Shown here piece after piece: positions 7,798 through 15,349 of a DNA stretch of 64,000 nt. The position numbers were made by a program, and so were the translations under genes. This stretch comes from JAHFRG01 sp041495205 (GTDB lineage: Bacteria; Pseudomonadota; Gammaproteobacteria; Burkholderiales; JAHFRG01). Location: NCBI GenBank assembly GCA_041495205.1, contig JBGQCF010000006.1:1-64000 (forward strand), written 5' to 3'. Numbering within the stretch: position 1 is the first letter of the stretch; each line of letters opens with the position of its first letter. The notes beneath the pieces were generated by a model. The model did no database searches and was not told where the DNA came from. It was given only the letters and a program-made list of their open reading frames with translations.

Positions 7798-9009
7798 CTA
7801 CGAAACCAGTGGATGCGGCACGGTTATCACTTGTTTTGCCTTGCCGCTCAATTTCGCGCCCAAAGTCAAAACTTGAGGAAACAGCTTCAATATTGGCAAC
7901 AGCATTGCCGCGCTACCCGGCCGCATCGCGAGATGCGCAAATAACGCCGCGGCACGGATGTGCGGCGCAAAGCTCGCTTTCCAAACTGAAGAATAATCTC
8001 TCCCGACTGCCTCGATCGCCCTACCGGTCAAAACTTCCTGTTGCCGCGCGATAAGACGCTCGCATAATAACCAAGCAGATTGAATTGCCATGCTGATGCC
8101 TTCGGCCACGATAGGATGCGCTTCTCCTGCGGCATTGCCCAGCAAAAAGATGCCCTGCAAATAGCGCTTGCGAAATCCCGGCCGTATTGGACCGACGGAT
8201 AACCAGGTATTTTCCAGCCGTGCGCGCGACAATGCTTCACACACGCCGCTGCAGCTAACTTTGATATGCTGCAAAACAGCTTCAGCCGCCTTGCTATCCG
8301 GCGTCTCACGCCGAATGCGTTGCAGATAATCGCGCCGTATGCAACAGGAAAAGCTCACGCGTTCACTGTCGCTATGTACCATCCCCCCATACCCTCCGGG
8401 GAAAACCAGCAGCGGCATTAGCTCGGGCGGCAAATCACACTCCCGAAAATGCGCCTTGAAGGCGAACATGTCGGATGGACGAGGTGCTCGATAAATCGTA
8501 TGCGTGGGTAGCGCGCCCCGCTCCCACGAGCCATGAGCGGCAATCACCACCCGTGCCCGTAGTTCCTTCATTGCCTCTCCAGCCGCGATTTTGCAAATGA
8601 AACTTTCATTATCTCGTTGCAGTTCCACTGCCATGCAAGGCTGCCAAAATTGCGCTCCCGCGGCCGCAGCGCCGGTTAATAAAAGCGTATCCAGATGTTC
8701 CCGCCCCAACGCTCTGCCCCATATTTCGTTGGAATTCCGCGGGCGGGGCATCTCCGCGACCAGGACCGTTTTTCCGGCAAATAATCCGACTTCGCGTACT
8801 TCAGGACCGGCAAGTTCGAAAAAAGGCCGTGCAATGCCAAGCTCCTGAAACAGCGGCAGGCTGGTCGCGGAAATAAATTCGCCACAAACTTTGCGCCGCG
8901 GGAATTTCGCTTTTTCCACCACCGCAACTGACCATCCGGCTTTGGCGAGCAGCAATGCCGCAGTCCCTCCGGCGGGACCCGAGCCTATGATAAGCGCGTC
9001 ATATTTCAT
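7798..9009 (-). CDS. FAD-dependent oxidoreductase of the type III polyketide operon
   Basis: 403 residues of the geranylgeranyl-reductase-like/aromatic hydroxylase flavoprotein group. An N-terminal Rossmann motif (IIGSGPAGGTAALLLAKAG) is followed by VCGEFIS, typical of this family, and by LGNAAGEAHPIVAEGI for FAD ribityl binding at about residue 285. The start codon overlaps the stop of the methyltransferase (ATGA), and the polyketide synthase lies before that. By analogy with the PKS-methyltransferase-flavoprotein order of the Streptomyces srsABC operon, it may oxidise an alkylresorcinol to a quinone; substrate is inferred, not seen. Confidence 0.85.
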   Translation of the reverse strand: MKYDALIIGSGPAGGTAALLLAKAGWSVAVVEKAKFPRRKVCGEFISATSLPLFQELGIARPFFELAGPEVREVGLFAGKTVLVAEMPRPRNSNEIWGRALGREHLDTLLLTGAAAAGAQFWQPCMAVELQRDNESFICKIAAGEAMKELRARVVIAAHGSWERGALPTHTIYRAPRPSDMFAFKAHFRECDLPPELMPLLVFPGGYGGMVHSDSERVSFSCCIRRDYLQRIRRETPDSKAAEAVLQHIKVSCSGVCEALSRARLENTWLSVGPIRPGFRKRYLQGIFLLGNAAGEAHPIVAEGISMAIQSAWLLCERLIARQQEVLTGRAIEAVGRDYSSVWKASFAPHIRAAALFAHLAMRPGSAAMLLPILKLFPQVLTLGAKLSGKAKQVITVPHPLVS

Positions 9010-9728
9010 GTCGTTGCTTCCCGCTGCTCACCAAAACGTTGCGCCACAAAACAATGAGTGAAAAGTCCCGCAGCCTGCTCCCGCAACCGCCAGTTGGTTT
9101 GCTCAGGCCACAACGTGGAAATCTCTTGCCCGGCAAATCCGGCACGAACGCTCACTACCGCGTCATGCCGGCTCACCGCGTTACAGCCAATTGCCCACAG
9201 CAGCCTGCTACCGGCCAGCGCCAGAGTGGAGCGACGCGGCTCACATGCCACAAACAAACTCGTGATCCGGGCGGCTTGCAACAACAATTGCGCTAATTTT
9301 TCGCGCTGGAAGTGGTGAAGGAACAGGTTTGCCGTGATGACATCAACAGCTTGATACTTTGCTTGCTCCAGAAAATCAAATACGTCCGCCGTAATTGTTT
9401 CGGCTTCCCATCCCAGAGCCTTGAAGCCCTCTTGAGTCTCACTGCTGACGATATTCTGGCGATCAAGCAAAATTACCTTGACGTTTTTCCAGCGTGGCGC
9501 CAGCCGTCGCGCCAACCGCAGCATGAAGCTACCATCACCGGCGCCCAATTCGAGAAGCGCGCGAGGCGCGCGTTGTCCACGGCATCCGGTCAAGGCGCGC
9601 TGCATAATGCCCATCTGCTGCATCCAGCGGTTGACGCGTTGCATGTCACGTCGCGAGCGGATCGCGCGCGGGTCTTCCGGCGGCAATTCATCCAGCCATT
9701 CCGGTTCAACACAGCGCGGCATGCTCAC
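9006..9728 (-). CDS. class I SAM-dependent methyltransferase
   Basis: 240 residues from a GTG at 9728, chosen because AAGGA sits 7 bases upstream; ATG at 9722 is the alternative. A longer frame to 9860 would overlap the polyketide synthase and has no start signal. SAM motif I is LLELGAGDGSFMLRLARR at about residue 70, motif post-I is VILLDRQ, and the ITANLFLHHF segment marks the substrate side. It sits between a type III polyketide synthase and a flavoprotein, overlapping the latter by 4 bases, so methylation of the polyketide product on carbon or oxygen is the likely job. Confidence 0.85.
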   Translation of the reverse strand: MSMPRCVEPEWLDELPPEDPRAIRSRRDMQRVNRWMQQMGIMQRALTGCRGQRAPRALLELGAGDGSFMLRLARRLAPRWKNVKVILLDRQNIVSSETQEGFKALGWEAETITADVFDFLEQAKYQAVDVITANLFLHHFQREKLAQLLLQAARITSLFVACEPRRSTLALAGSRLLWAIGCNAVSRHDAVVSVRAGFAGQEISTLWPEQTNWRLREQAAGLFTHCFVAQRFGEQREATT

Positions 9729-9744
9729 GCGGTGTTCCTTCGGC

Positions 9745-10803
9745 CTAGAGAACTTCGAGCAAGGCGCCGTGACAACTGAAACCGGCGCCAAAAGAAGACA
9801 GCCACCACCAGCCACCGGGCGCGTTTCCTTTGAGTGCCGCCTGCAGCACAAAATAGACAAACGGACTGCTTAAGTTGCCAAACTCGCTTAGCACCGCACT
9901 GCTCCAGTTGAGGTCAGTCGCAGCGAGACTGAGCTGCTGCTGCAGCGCGGCCAGGACATCACGACCGCCGGCGTGCCAGATCCATGTGCTGATCTGGCTG
10001 CGCAACACGCCCGCCTTGTCCAATACGTCATCGAGAACCAGTTCGGCGTGGCGAGCCGCAAGTTGCGGCACAGGCGGGGTGAGAATATTGCGCAGCATGC
10101 CGTTTTTTTGTTCGAAGCGCAGCGTATCACGCTCAAGCGGGTCAATTAATGAAGCAGTCGCTTTCCATTCGATGCGGCGGAAACGCTGATTCGGCGCATC
10201 CGCCAGCACCACGGCCGCCGCGCCATCGCCAAACAAACAGTCGCTGATCAGCACACCGGGGTCGTTGTCTATATAGAAAGCTGCGCTGCACACTTCAACA
10301 CAAATTGACAATACCCGTTGGCAACGCTTGGCAGCCAGCAATGCTTCCGCTGTGCGCAAGTTCGGCAACGCAGCGCCGCAGCCTTGGCCCACCAGGTCCA
10401 ACGCCAGCACATCCGGTCTTAGCCCCAGCCGCTCCGCTGCATAGCTGGTAAGCCCCGGGCAGAGATAGCCGGTGCAGGTGCTGATGATGACGGCGTCTAT
10501 TTCATCTGCTTGATGGCCGGCCTGCAGCAAAGCGCTCTCGGCCGCCTGGGCGGCAAGAACTGGCGCGTGCTGAATGAAACGCTGGTGCAGACTGTCGGGG
10601 GTGGCATCAAAAACTTCAGTCAGCGGATTGAGGGCGAGAAACCTGGTGCGGATGCCGTTCTCTCCCAGCAAAACCTTTTGTAACACGGTGCGTGCGCGCC
10701 GGTCGAGTTGCTTAAACTGCTTGCTTTCCTGAAGGGCGCGCCAACACTCGGCCTGAGTGTAGCGCTGAGGCGGATTGGCGGTTCCGATACCTGTTATGAA
10801 CAT
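9745..10803 (-). CDS. type III polyketide synthase (chalcone synthase-like)
   Basis: 352 residues with the thiolase fold of chalcone/alkylresorcinol synthases. All three catalytic residues are visible: Cys in DLVGQGCGAALPN (about residue 143), His in WIWHAGGRDVL (about 286) and Asn in SEFGNLSSPFV (about 319). The C-terminal FGAGFSCHGALLEVL is also typical. The enzyme would condense malonyl-CoA units on an acyl-CoA starter without an ACP. It opens a three-gene minus-strand operon with the methyltransferase 16 bases downstream and the flavoprotein after it. Likely products are alkylresorcinols or alkylpyrones; this is inference from operon type. Confidence 0.93.
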   Translation of the reverse strand: MFITGIGTANPPQRYTQAECWRALQESKQFKQLDRRARTVLQKVLLGENGIRTRFLALNPLTEVFDATPDSLHQRFIQHAPVLAAQAAESALLQAGHQADEIDAVIISTCTGYLCPGLTSYAAERLGLRPDVLALDLVGQGCGAALPNLRTAEALLAAKRCQRVLSICVEVCSAAFYIDNDPGVLISDCLFGDGAAAVVLADAPNQRFRRIEWKATASLIDPLERDTLRFEQKNGMLRNILTPPVPQLAARHAELVLDDVLDKAGVLRSQISTWIWHAGGRDVLAALQQQLSLAATDLNWSSAVLSEFGNLSSPFVYFVLQAALKGNAPGGWWWLSSFGAGFSCHGALLEVL

Positions 10804-10858
10804 GGATTAACCTGAAAATGCATGCATGAAACTTTATCGGCATTCTCTTGATTATTCA

Positions 10859-11278
10859 CTATTCCACCACCTCGATTATTCCTTGCATGCCTTTTTCGCG
10901 GTGGCTGGGCAGGAACGGCAGCTTATTCCTGCAATAAAAAGAATATTCCCCGGTTGCTTTCGCAGTGAAAGTGATGATTTTGGGATTGCTGCTCAAGGAT
11001 TCATCGAAAACAATTCCTGCTTCCGGTGTGTTGGCCACTATACTGTGCGGCACCATGCCCGGCTCTCGGCTCACCGATAGTTCCACGGGTATGTTTTTCT
11101 TCACCACGATCCGATCAGGCTTGAAAAAATATCCGCCGCCGATGACGCGAATGTGTTGCACGCCATCCTTATCCACGGTCGCGGTGTACGCCTCCGTCTT
11201 GTCTTGGGTATCGGCAAAAGCCGCGGCAACGAAAAAAACCACAAAACAAAGGATGAAGCACAGGGGTAATCGTCGCAT
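10859..11278 (-). CDS. periplasmic blue-copper (cupredoxin) protein
   Basis: 139 residues: signal peptide (MRRLPLCFILCFVVFFVAAAFA) then one cupredoxin domain. A full type 1 copper site is present, with His in PHSIVA and the C-terminal Cys-His-Met set in SFYCRNKLPFLPSHREKGMQG, so unlike the cupredoxin at 2745 this one should bind copper and carry electrons. It lies 76 bases downstream of a short cytochrome c on the same strand, consistent with a small periplasmic redox pair. Its partner enzyme is not in the window. Confidence 0.88.
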   Translation of the reverse strand: MRRLPLCFILCFVVFFVAAAFADTQDKTEAYTATVDKDGVQHIRVIGGGYFFKPDRIVVKKNIPVELSVSREPGMVPHSIVANTPEAGIVFDESLSSNPKIITFTAKATGEYSFYCRNKLPFLPSHREKGMQGIIEVVE

Positions 11279-11354
11279 AACTTTTCTTCTGATTCAGTGA
11301 AGGCAACTTGAATTTGATATTAAAGCACAGCAAAAATACTCGCTGGCTGCGGGC

Positions 11355-11795
11355 TTATTGTGCAATCGGTTTCAAACGTCCCGCTTGGATTGCATTATCG
11401 GAGCGGCCCTTGAGGAATGCATAAAGATTATCAATGTTGTCTACTACCAGCTTAGTGGTATTGTAATTGGGCATGCCTTTCTCCGGCCTGCCTTCAAGAA
11501 CGGCTTTCTTAAATTCTTCCTTGGTCAAGCGTTTCAGGCTATCCAGCAGCGCTGGACCCGTCATGCCTTCCTGTTTTGCGCCATGACAGCGCTCGCACGC
11601 CATCGCGCGCCAGGTGTGCCAGCCTTCAAGTGTTTTTGCATCCACCTTGTCGCCGTCCAGCACCACATAAACCGGTTCTTCTTTTTTTACCGCTGGGGCT
11701 TGCTGGTTTTTGGGTGTCTCGCTCGATGGCTGGCATGCCGACAAGACGATACCGGCTGCGGCAAGAAAAATTACCGCTGTGCTTATTGAATTCAC
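11355..11795 (-). CDS. cytochrome c lipoprotein, short mono-haem type
   Basis: 146 residues. A lipoprotein signal ends in the lipobox LSAC at about residue 20. One haem site CERCH is at about residue 73, with the axial Met likely in KGMPNYN. The block TLEGWxTWRAMACxRCHGAKQEGMTGP resembles the short cytochromes found with PQQ-dependent alcohol dehydrogenases, though none is encoded here. A close paralogue lies at 30478-30897; long stretches of the two genes are nearly identical in DNA. The paralogue has a Sec signal instead of a lipobox. Confidence 0.9.
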   Translation of the reverse strand: MNSISTAVIFLAAAGIVLSACQPSSETPKNQQAPAVKKEEPVYVVLDGDKVDAKTLEGWHTWRAMACERCHGAKQEGMTGPALLDSLKRLTKEEFKKAVLEGRPEKGMPNYNTTKLVVDNIDNLYAFLKGRSDNAIQAGRLKPIAQ

Positions 11796-11862
11796 TTAAT
11801 TGCCCATCTTCAGGTCGTGGACAACAATCTATTAACGCGCAAGCTTTACTCCAGGATTACAG

Positions 11863-12036
11863 TTACGGATTGGTGGGAATTACGCTGCCTACGGTTGCGC
11901 CCTTGCCCAAATGAACATCGGGCATCACCGCAATAGGCACGGGCAGCATGGCCATGTTGTTGAGCTGGCGCATCGCCTCCGGCTCAACCGGAACGCCTTC
12001 CGTCCACATCCTGAATTGCTGCGCTTGTTGTTGCAT
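11863..12036 (-). pseudogene. rtcB: rtcB remnant (3'-truncated RNA ligase gene)
   Basis: A 57-codon frame whose residues 8-55 match the N-terminus of RtcB, the GTP-dependent RNA ligase: FRMWTEGVPVEPEA, then AVMPDVHLGKGATVGSVIPT with the metal-ligand region DVH. In full-length RtcB (about 400 residues) this continues into the GVDIGCGM block; here the frame ends two residues after IPT and no more RtcB sequence follows. It starts 23 bases after the HNH gene stop. The remaining fragment lacks the catalytic His and cannot be active. Deletion with loss of the rest is the simplest reading. Confidence 0.75.
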
Positions 12037-12059
12037 GCGCCAAGCGTGGTGAATTCGGG

Positions 12060-12635
12060 CTAAGCCCTGCCCGACCACAGCCGGCTGTTTTTGGGCACGT
12101 GCGCGAGGAGATAATCCATCTGGTCGGCAAGAATATGGCGGTTCGACAGTATCATGCCCTCGTAACGGTTTGGTGCATAAGGCACGTAGAGAAGTTTCAT
12201 CCCCGCCTCCTCCGGCGTGCGGTTGGACTTGAGCTCGTTGCAGGTACGGCAGGCCGTCACTACATTGGTCCAGCGGTCACTGCCGCCTCTTGAAGTCGGC
12301 GTGACATGGTCTTTGGTGAGATCATGCGCGTGGTACTGACCGCCGCAAAACGCGCAAATATGCCGGTCGCGCCGGAATAGCGTATCGCGGTTGAGCCACG
12401 GCTCGCAATCGAAATGCGCGGTGTGTACTTTGCCCCGCACTGCGATAATAGGCTTGGGCGCAATTTCCGAACGCCTGCCGGTCAGCCTGGAAATGCCTCC
12501 CCGGTACACACACACCGGGTTCCCCAGCGACCACGTGACCAGGTTGCGCGCGTAGTACAGCACCGCCTCTTGCGTGTCTATCCAGCGACGCGGAAGACCA
12601 GCGACATCAAGTGTCAGCACCAGCGGAGTGCTCAT
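12060..12635 (-). CDS. HNH endonuclease family protein
   Basis: 191 residues, ATG preceded by AGGAACC. An N-terminal domain (LVLTLDVAGLPRRWIDTQEAVLYYA) typical of the stand-alone HNH proteins is followed by a zinc-type HNH fold: CAFCGG at about residue 94, the catalytic DHVTPTSRGGSD with His, then CRTCNELKSNRTP as the second metal-binding pair. The fold cuts or binds nucleic acid; whether the target is DNA or RNA is not clear. The truncated rtcB directly downstream suggests the pair once worked together in RNA repair, which is inference. Confidence 0.85.
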   Translation of the reverse strand: MSTPLVLTLDVAGLPRRWIDTQEAVLYYARNLVTWSLGNPVCVYRGGISRLTGRRSEIAPKPIIAVRGKVHTAHFDCEPWLNRDTLFRRDRHICAFCGGQYHAHDLTKDHVTPTSRGGSDRWTNVVTACRTCNELKSNRTPEEAGMKLLYVPYAPNRYEGMILSNRHILADQMDYLLAHVPKNSRLWSGRA

Positions 12636-12904
12636 TGGTTCCTGATTAACAATTTATCCAAAATACCTGCAAAGTTAATAAGTATCCTATTATCCTTATA
12701 ACGCGTTTTGCCACGCGTTGACTATTGTAACCCCCGGCCGCAATTTTCGCGAGAGGTATTCTCTTGTAATTAGTCACTTAGTGCCGCGATAAAACTGCCC
12801 GCTTGACTTGTCCCGCAAGTATCGGGATGGGCATGAGAAGGAAATGTTGGCGCCGAATATCAGAAAAACCTGCACGGCCATCGCGCATGGCGCGTTGATA
12901 CGCT

Positions 12905-13192
12905 TCAATTGGCTTTTTGCTTGTCTTCCAGGATCTGGAAAAAGATTTCGTCCTGTTTGATCATGCCGAGTTCCGAGCGAGCGCGCTCCTCAATCGCCCC
13001 CAGACCCTGTTTGAGGTCGCGCACTTCGGCATCCAGTGCAGCATTCCTCGCTTGCAGCTTCTGATTGGCCAGTGTTTGCTCGCGCAACTGCCGGTCCACT
13101 TCCCAAACTCTCAGCCAACTGCCCTTGCCCAGCCACAACGGGTATTGTAACGCTGCAATCAGGACGACCAGAATCACGGTAACGAGCTTCAT
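12905..13192 (-). CDS. ftsB: cell division protein FtsB
   Basis: 95 residues: one N-terminal membrane helix (LVTVILVVLIAALQYPLWL), then a coiled coil (VDRQLREQTLANQKLQARNAALDAEVRDLKQG) and the conserved ERARSELGMIKQDEIFFQI end. FtsB pairs with FtsL and joins FtsQ in the divisome at the septum. Its position directly after eno, with start and stop codons adjoining, is the standard order in beta- and gamma-proteobacteria. Confidence 0.93.
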   Translation of the reverse strand: MKLVTVILVVLIAALQYPLWLGKGSWLRVWEVDRQLREQTLANQKLQARNAALDAEVRDLKQGLGAIEERARSELGMIKQDEIFFQILEDKQKAN

Positions 13193-14476
13193 TCAGCGCA
13201 ACTGGTAAAAGGCGTTGCGGCCGGCATAAACCGCCGTATCGCCCAAATCCTCCTCGATCCGCAGCAACTGATTGTACTTGGCCAGGCGGTCGGAGCGTGT
13301 AAGCGAGCCGGTCTTGATCTGCATGGCATTGGTGCCGACCGCGATATCGGCGATCGTGGTGTCCTCGGTCTCGCCGGAACGATGCGAAATAACTACGGTA
13401 TAGCCGGAATGCCTGGCGAGCTCGATGGCGGCAAAGGTTTCGGTGAGTGTCCCGATCTGATTGATCTTGATGAGCACCGAATTGGCGATCTCCTGCTTGA
13501 TGCCTTCGGCGAGGATTTTGGTATTGGTGACAAAAATATCATCTCCCACCAGCTGCACGGAATTGCTCAATCGCCGGGTCAGCGTCTTCCAGCCTTCCCA
13601 GTCGGTTTCCGCCATGCCGTCTTCGATGCTGAGGATCGGATACTTGGCCACCCAGGCGGCCAGATAATCGCTGAATTGCTTGGAATTGAGGCTCATGCCT
13701 TCTGCGGCGAGTTCATATTTGCCGTCTTTGAAAAATCCAGAACTTGCGCAGTCCAGGCCGATCGCCACGTCAGCTCCCGGCTGATAGCCCGCCTTTTCTA
13801 TCGCCCGCACAATCAATTGCAGCGCTGCTTCGTTGTTCTCGAGGTTGGGCGCAAAGCCGCCCTCGTCGCCGACGGTGGTGGGCATGCCTTTTTCGTCAAT
13901 CAATTTTTTTAATGTGTGAAACACTTCTGCGCCGTAGCGCAGTGCCTCGCGGAAGCTTTTTGCGCCCAGCGGAATCAGCATGAACTCCTGCATGTCAATA
14001 TTGTTATTGGCATGCGCCCCACCGTTGATCACGTTCATCTGCGGCACCGGCATGTGCATCTGCCCCGAACCGCCGAAGTAACGGTACAGCGGCAAACCGG
14101 ATTCTTCCGCCGCGGCTTTGGCCACCGCCACGGAAACTGCCAGTATGGCATTCGCCCCCAGGCGCGATTTGTTTTCAGTACCATCGAGATCAATCAAGGT
14201 ACGATCAATAAAGCCTTGCTCGACAGCGTCCAGCCCGATGATCGCCTCGCATATTTCGGTGTTGACGTTTTCCACCGCCTTGAGCACGCCTTTGCCGAAA
14301 TAGCGCTGCTTGTCGCCATCGCGCAATTCAATTGCCTCTTTCTTTCCGGTGGAAGCGCCGGACGGCACCGCGGCGCGTCCCAGCACCCCTGATTCCAGCA
14401 GAACATCCGCTTCCACGGTCGGATTTCCGCGCGAGTCCAGAATCTCCCGTGCAACCACATCTACGATGGCACTCAT
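13193..14476 (-). CDS. eno: enolase
   Basis: 427 residues, full length. It converts 2-phosphoglycerate to phosphoenolpyruvate in the cytoplasm and is often part of the RNA degradosome. Visible are the N-terminal AREILDSRGNPTVEADV, the catalytic-loop region GDEGGFAPNL, metal ligands in GLDCASSGF and SIEDGMAE, and the VVISHRSGETED lysine/His region near the C-terminus. It lies 3 bases after kdsA and abuts ftsB, forming the pyrG-kdsA-eno-ftsB operon. Confidence 0.98.
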   Translation of the reverse strand: MSAIVDVVAREILDSRGNPTVEADVLLESGVLGRAAVPSGASTGKKEAIELRDGDKQRYFGKGVLKAVENVNTEICEAIIGLDAVEQGFIDRTLIDLDGTENKSRLGANAILAVSVAVAKAAAEESGLPLYRYFGGSGQMHMPVPQMNVINGGAHANNNIDMQEFMLIPLGAKSFREALRYGAEVFHTLKKLIDEKGMPTTVGDEGGFAPNLENNEAALQLIVRAIEKAGYQPGADVAIGLDCASSGFFKDGKYELAAEGMSLNSKQFSDYLAAWVAKYPILSIEDGMAETDWEGWKTLTRRLSNSVQLVGDDIFVTNTKILAEGIKQEIANSVLIKINQIGTLTETFAAIELARHSGYTVVISHRSGETEDTTIADIAVGTNAMQIKTGSLTRSDRLAKYNQLLRIEEDLGDTAVYAGRNAFYQLR

Positions 14477-14479
14477 GAT

Positions 14480-15349
14480 TTACCTTTTTCTTGCTTGTTC
14501 AATCTGCTTTCCCTGCATAGCCTGTTCCGCAAAACCGCGCTGTTTCACCAACTCATCCAGCGCTTTCAAGGTTTGCAACAGCTCGCGCATGTGTTTGAGC
14601 GGCCAGGAGTTGGGACCGTCGGACAAGGCCTTGTCGGGGTCAGGATGGGTTTCCATGAAAATTCCGGAAATGCCGCTTGCCACCGCCGCCCGCGCCAGCA
14701 GCGGCACAAACTCGCGCTGACCACCGCTTTTACTGCCCTGGCCTCCGGGCAGCTGCACCGAATGCGTGGCGTCGAATACCACCGGACAACCGGTTTCGCG
14801 CATCACCATCAGCGAGCGCATGTCGGAAACCAGGTTATTGTAGCCAAACGACACGCCGCGCTCGCACACCATGATGTTGTCTCTGCCGCTCGCTTCCCTT
14901 GCTTTTTCCACCACGTTTTTCATCTCGGCTGGGGCGAGAAATTGGCCTTTTTTGATGTTCACCGGCCTGCCTGCGCTCGCTACGGCATTAATGAAATCAG
15001 TCTGGCGGCACAGGAAGGCCGGGGTTTGCAGCACATCGACTGCCGCCGCCACCTGCTCCACGTCGCCGATTTCATGAACATCGGTCAGCACCGGAACCTT
15101 GATCTGGGATTTAACCTCATGTAAAATCTCAAGACCTTTATCTATCCCCATGCCTCTAAACGATTTACCTGAGCTGCGATTCGCCTTGTCGTAAGAGGAT
15201 TTATAAATGAATGGTACGCCAACATCATGGCAGATTTCCTTGAGCGCACCCGCTGTATCGAGTGCCAGTTGCCGCGATTCGATGACGCAGGGACCGGCTA
15301 TTAAAAACAAGGGGTGTTCGAGTCCGGCGTCAAAGCCGCACAGCTTCAT
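14480..15349 (-). CDS. kdsA: 3-deoxy-8-phosphooctulonate synthase
   Basis: 289 residues from ATG at 15349, which overlaps the pyrG stop (ATGA); the frame is open 36 bases further but that would lie inside pyrG. It condenses arabinose-5-phosphate with phosphoenolpyruvate to make KDO-8-phosphate for lipopolysaccharide. Family motifs: FLIAGPCVIESRQ at the N-terminus, YKSSYDKANRSS, PVLTDVHE, KKGQFLAP and FDATHSVQLPGG. Its presence shows a Gram-negative envelope. Confidence 0.97.
   Translation of the reverse strand: MKLCGFDAGLEHPLFLIAGPCVIESRQLALDTAGALKEICHDVGVPFIYKSSYDKANRSSGKSFRGMGIDKGLEILHEVKSQIKVPVLTDVHEIGDVEQVAAAVDVLQTPAFLCRQTDFINAVASAGRPVNIKKGQFLAPAEMKNVVEKAREASGRDNIMVCERGVSFGYNNLVSDMRSLMVMRETGCPVVFDATHSVQLPGGQGSKSGGQREFVPLLARAAVASGISGIFMETHPDPDKALSDGPNSWPLKHMRELLQTLKALDELVKQRGFAEQAMQGKQIEQARKR

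Noticed and set aside
9729..9860. N-terminal extension of the methyltransferase
   Set aside because: It lies inside the polyketide synthase gene, and AAGGA before GTG 9728 gives a better start.
12690..12725. Terminator-like pairing AACGCG/CGCGTT
   Set aside because: Weak stem with an 8-base loop and no T run; no gene needs it in either direction.
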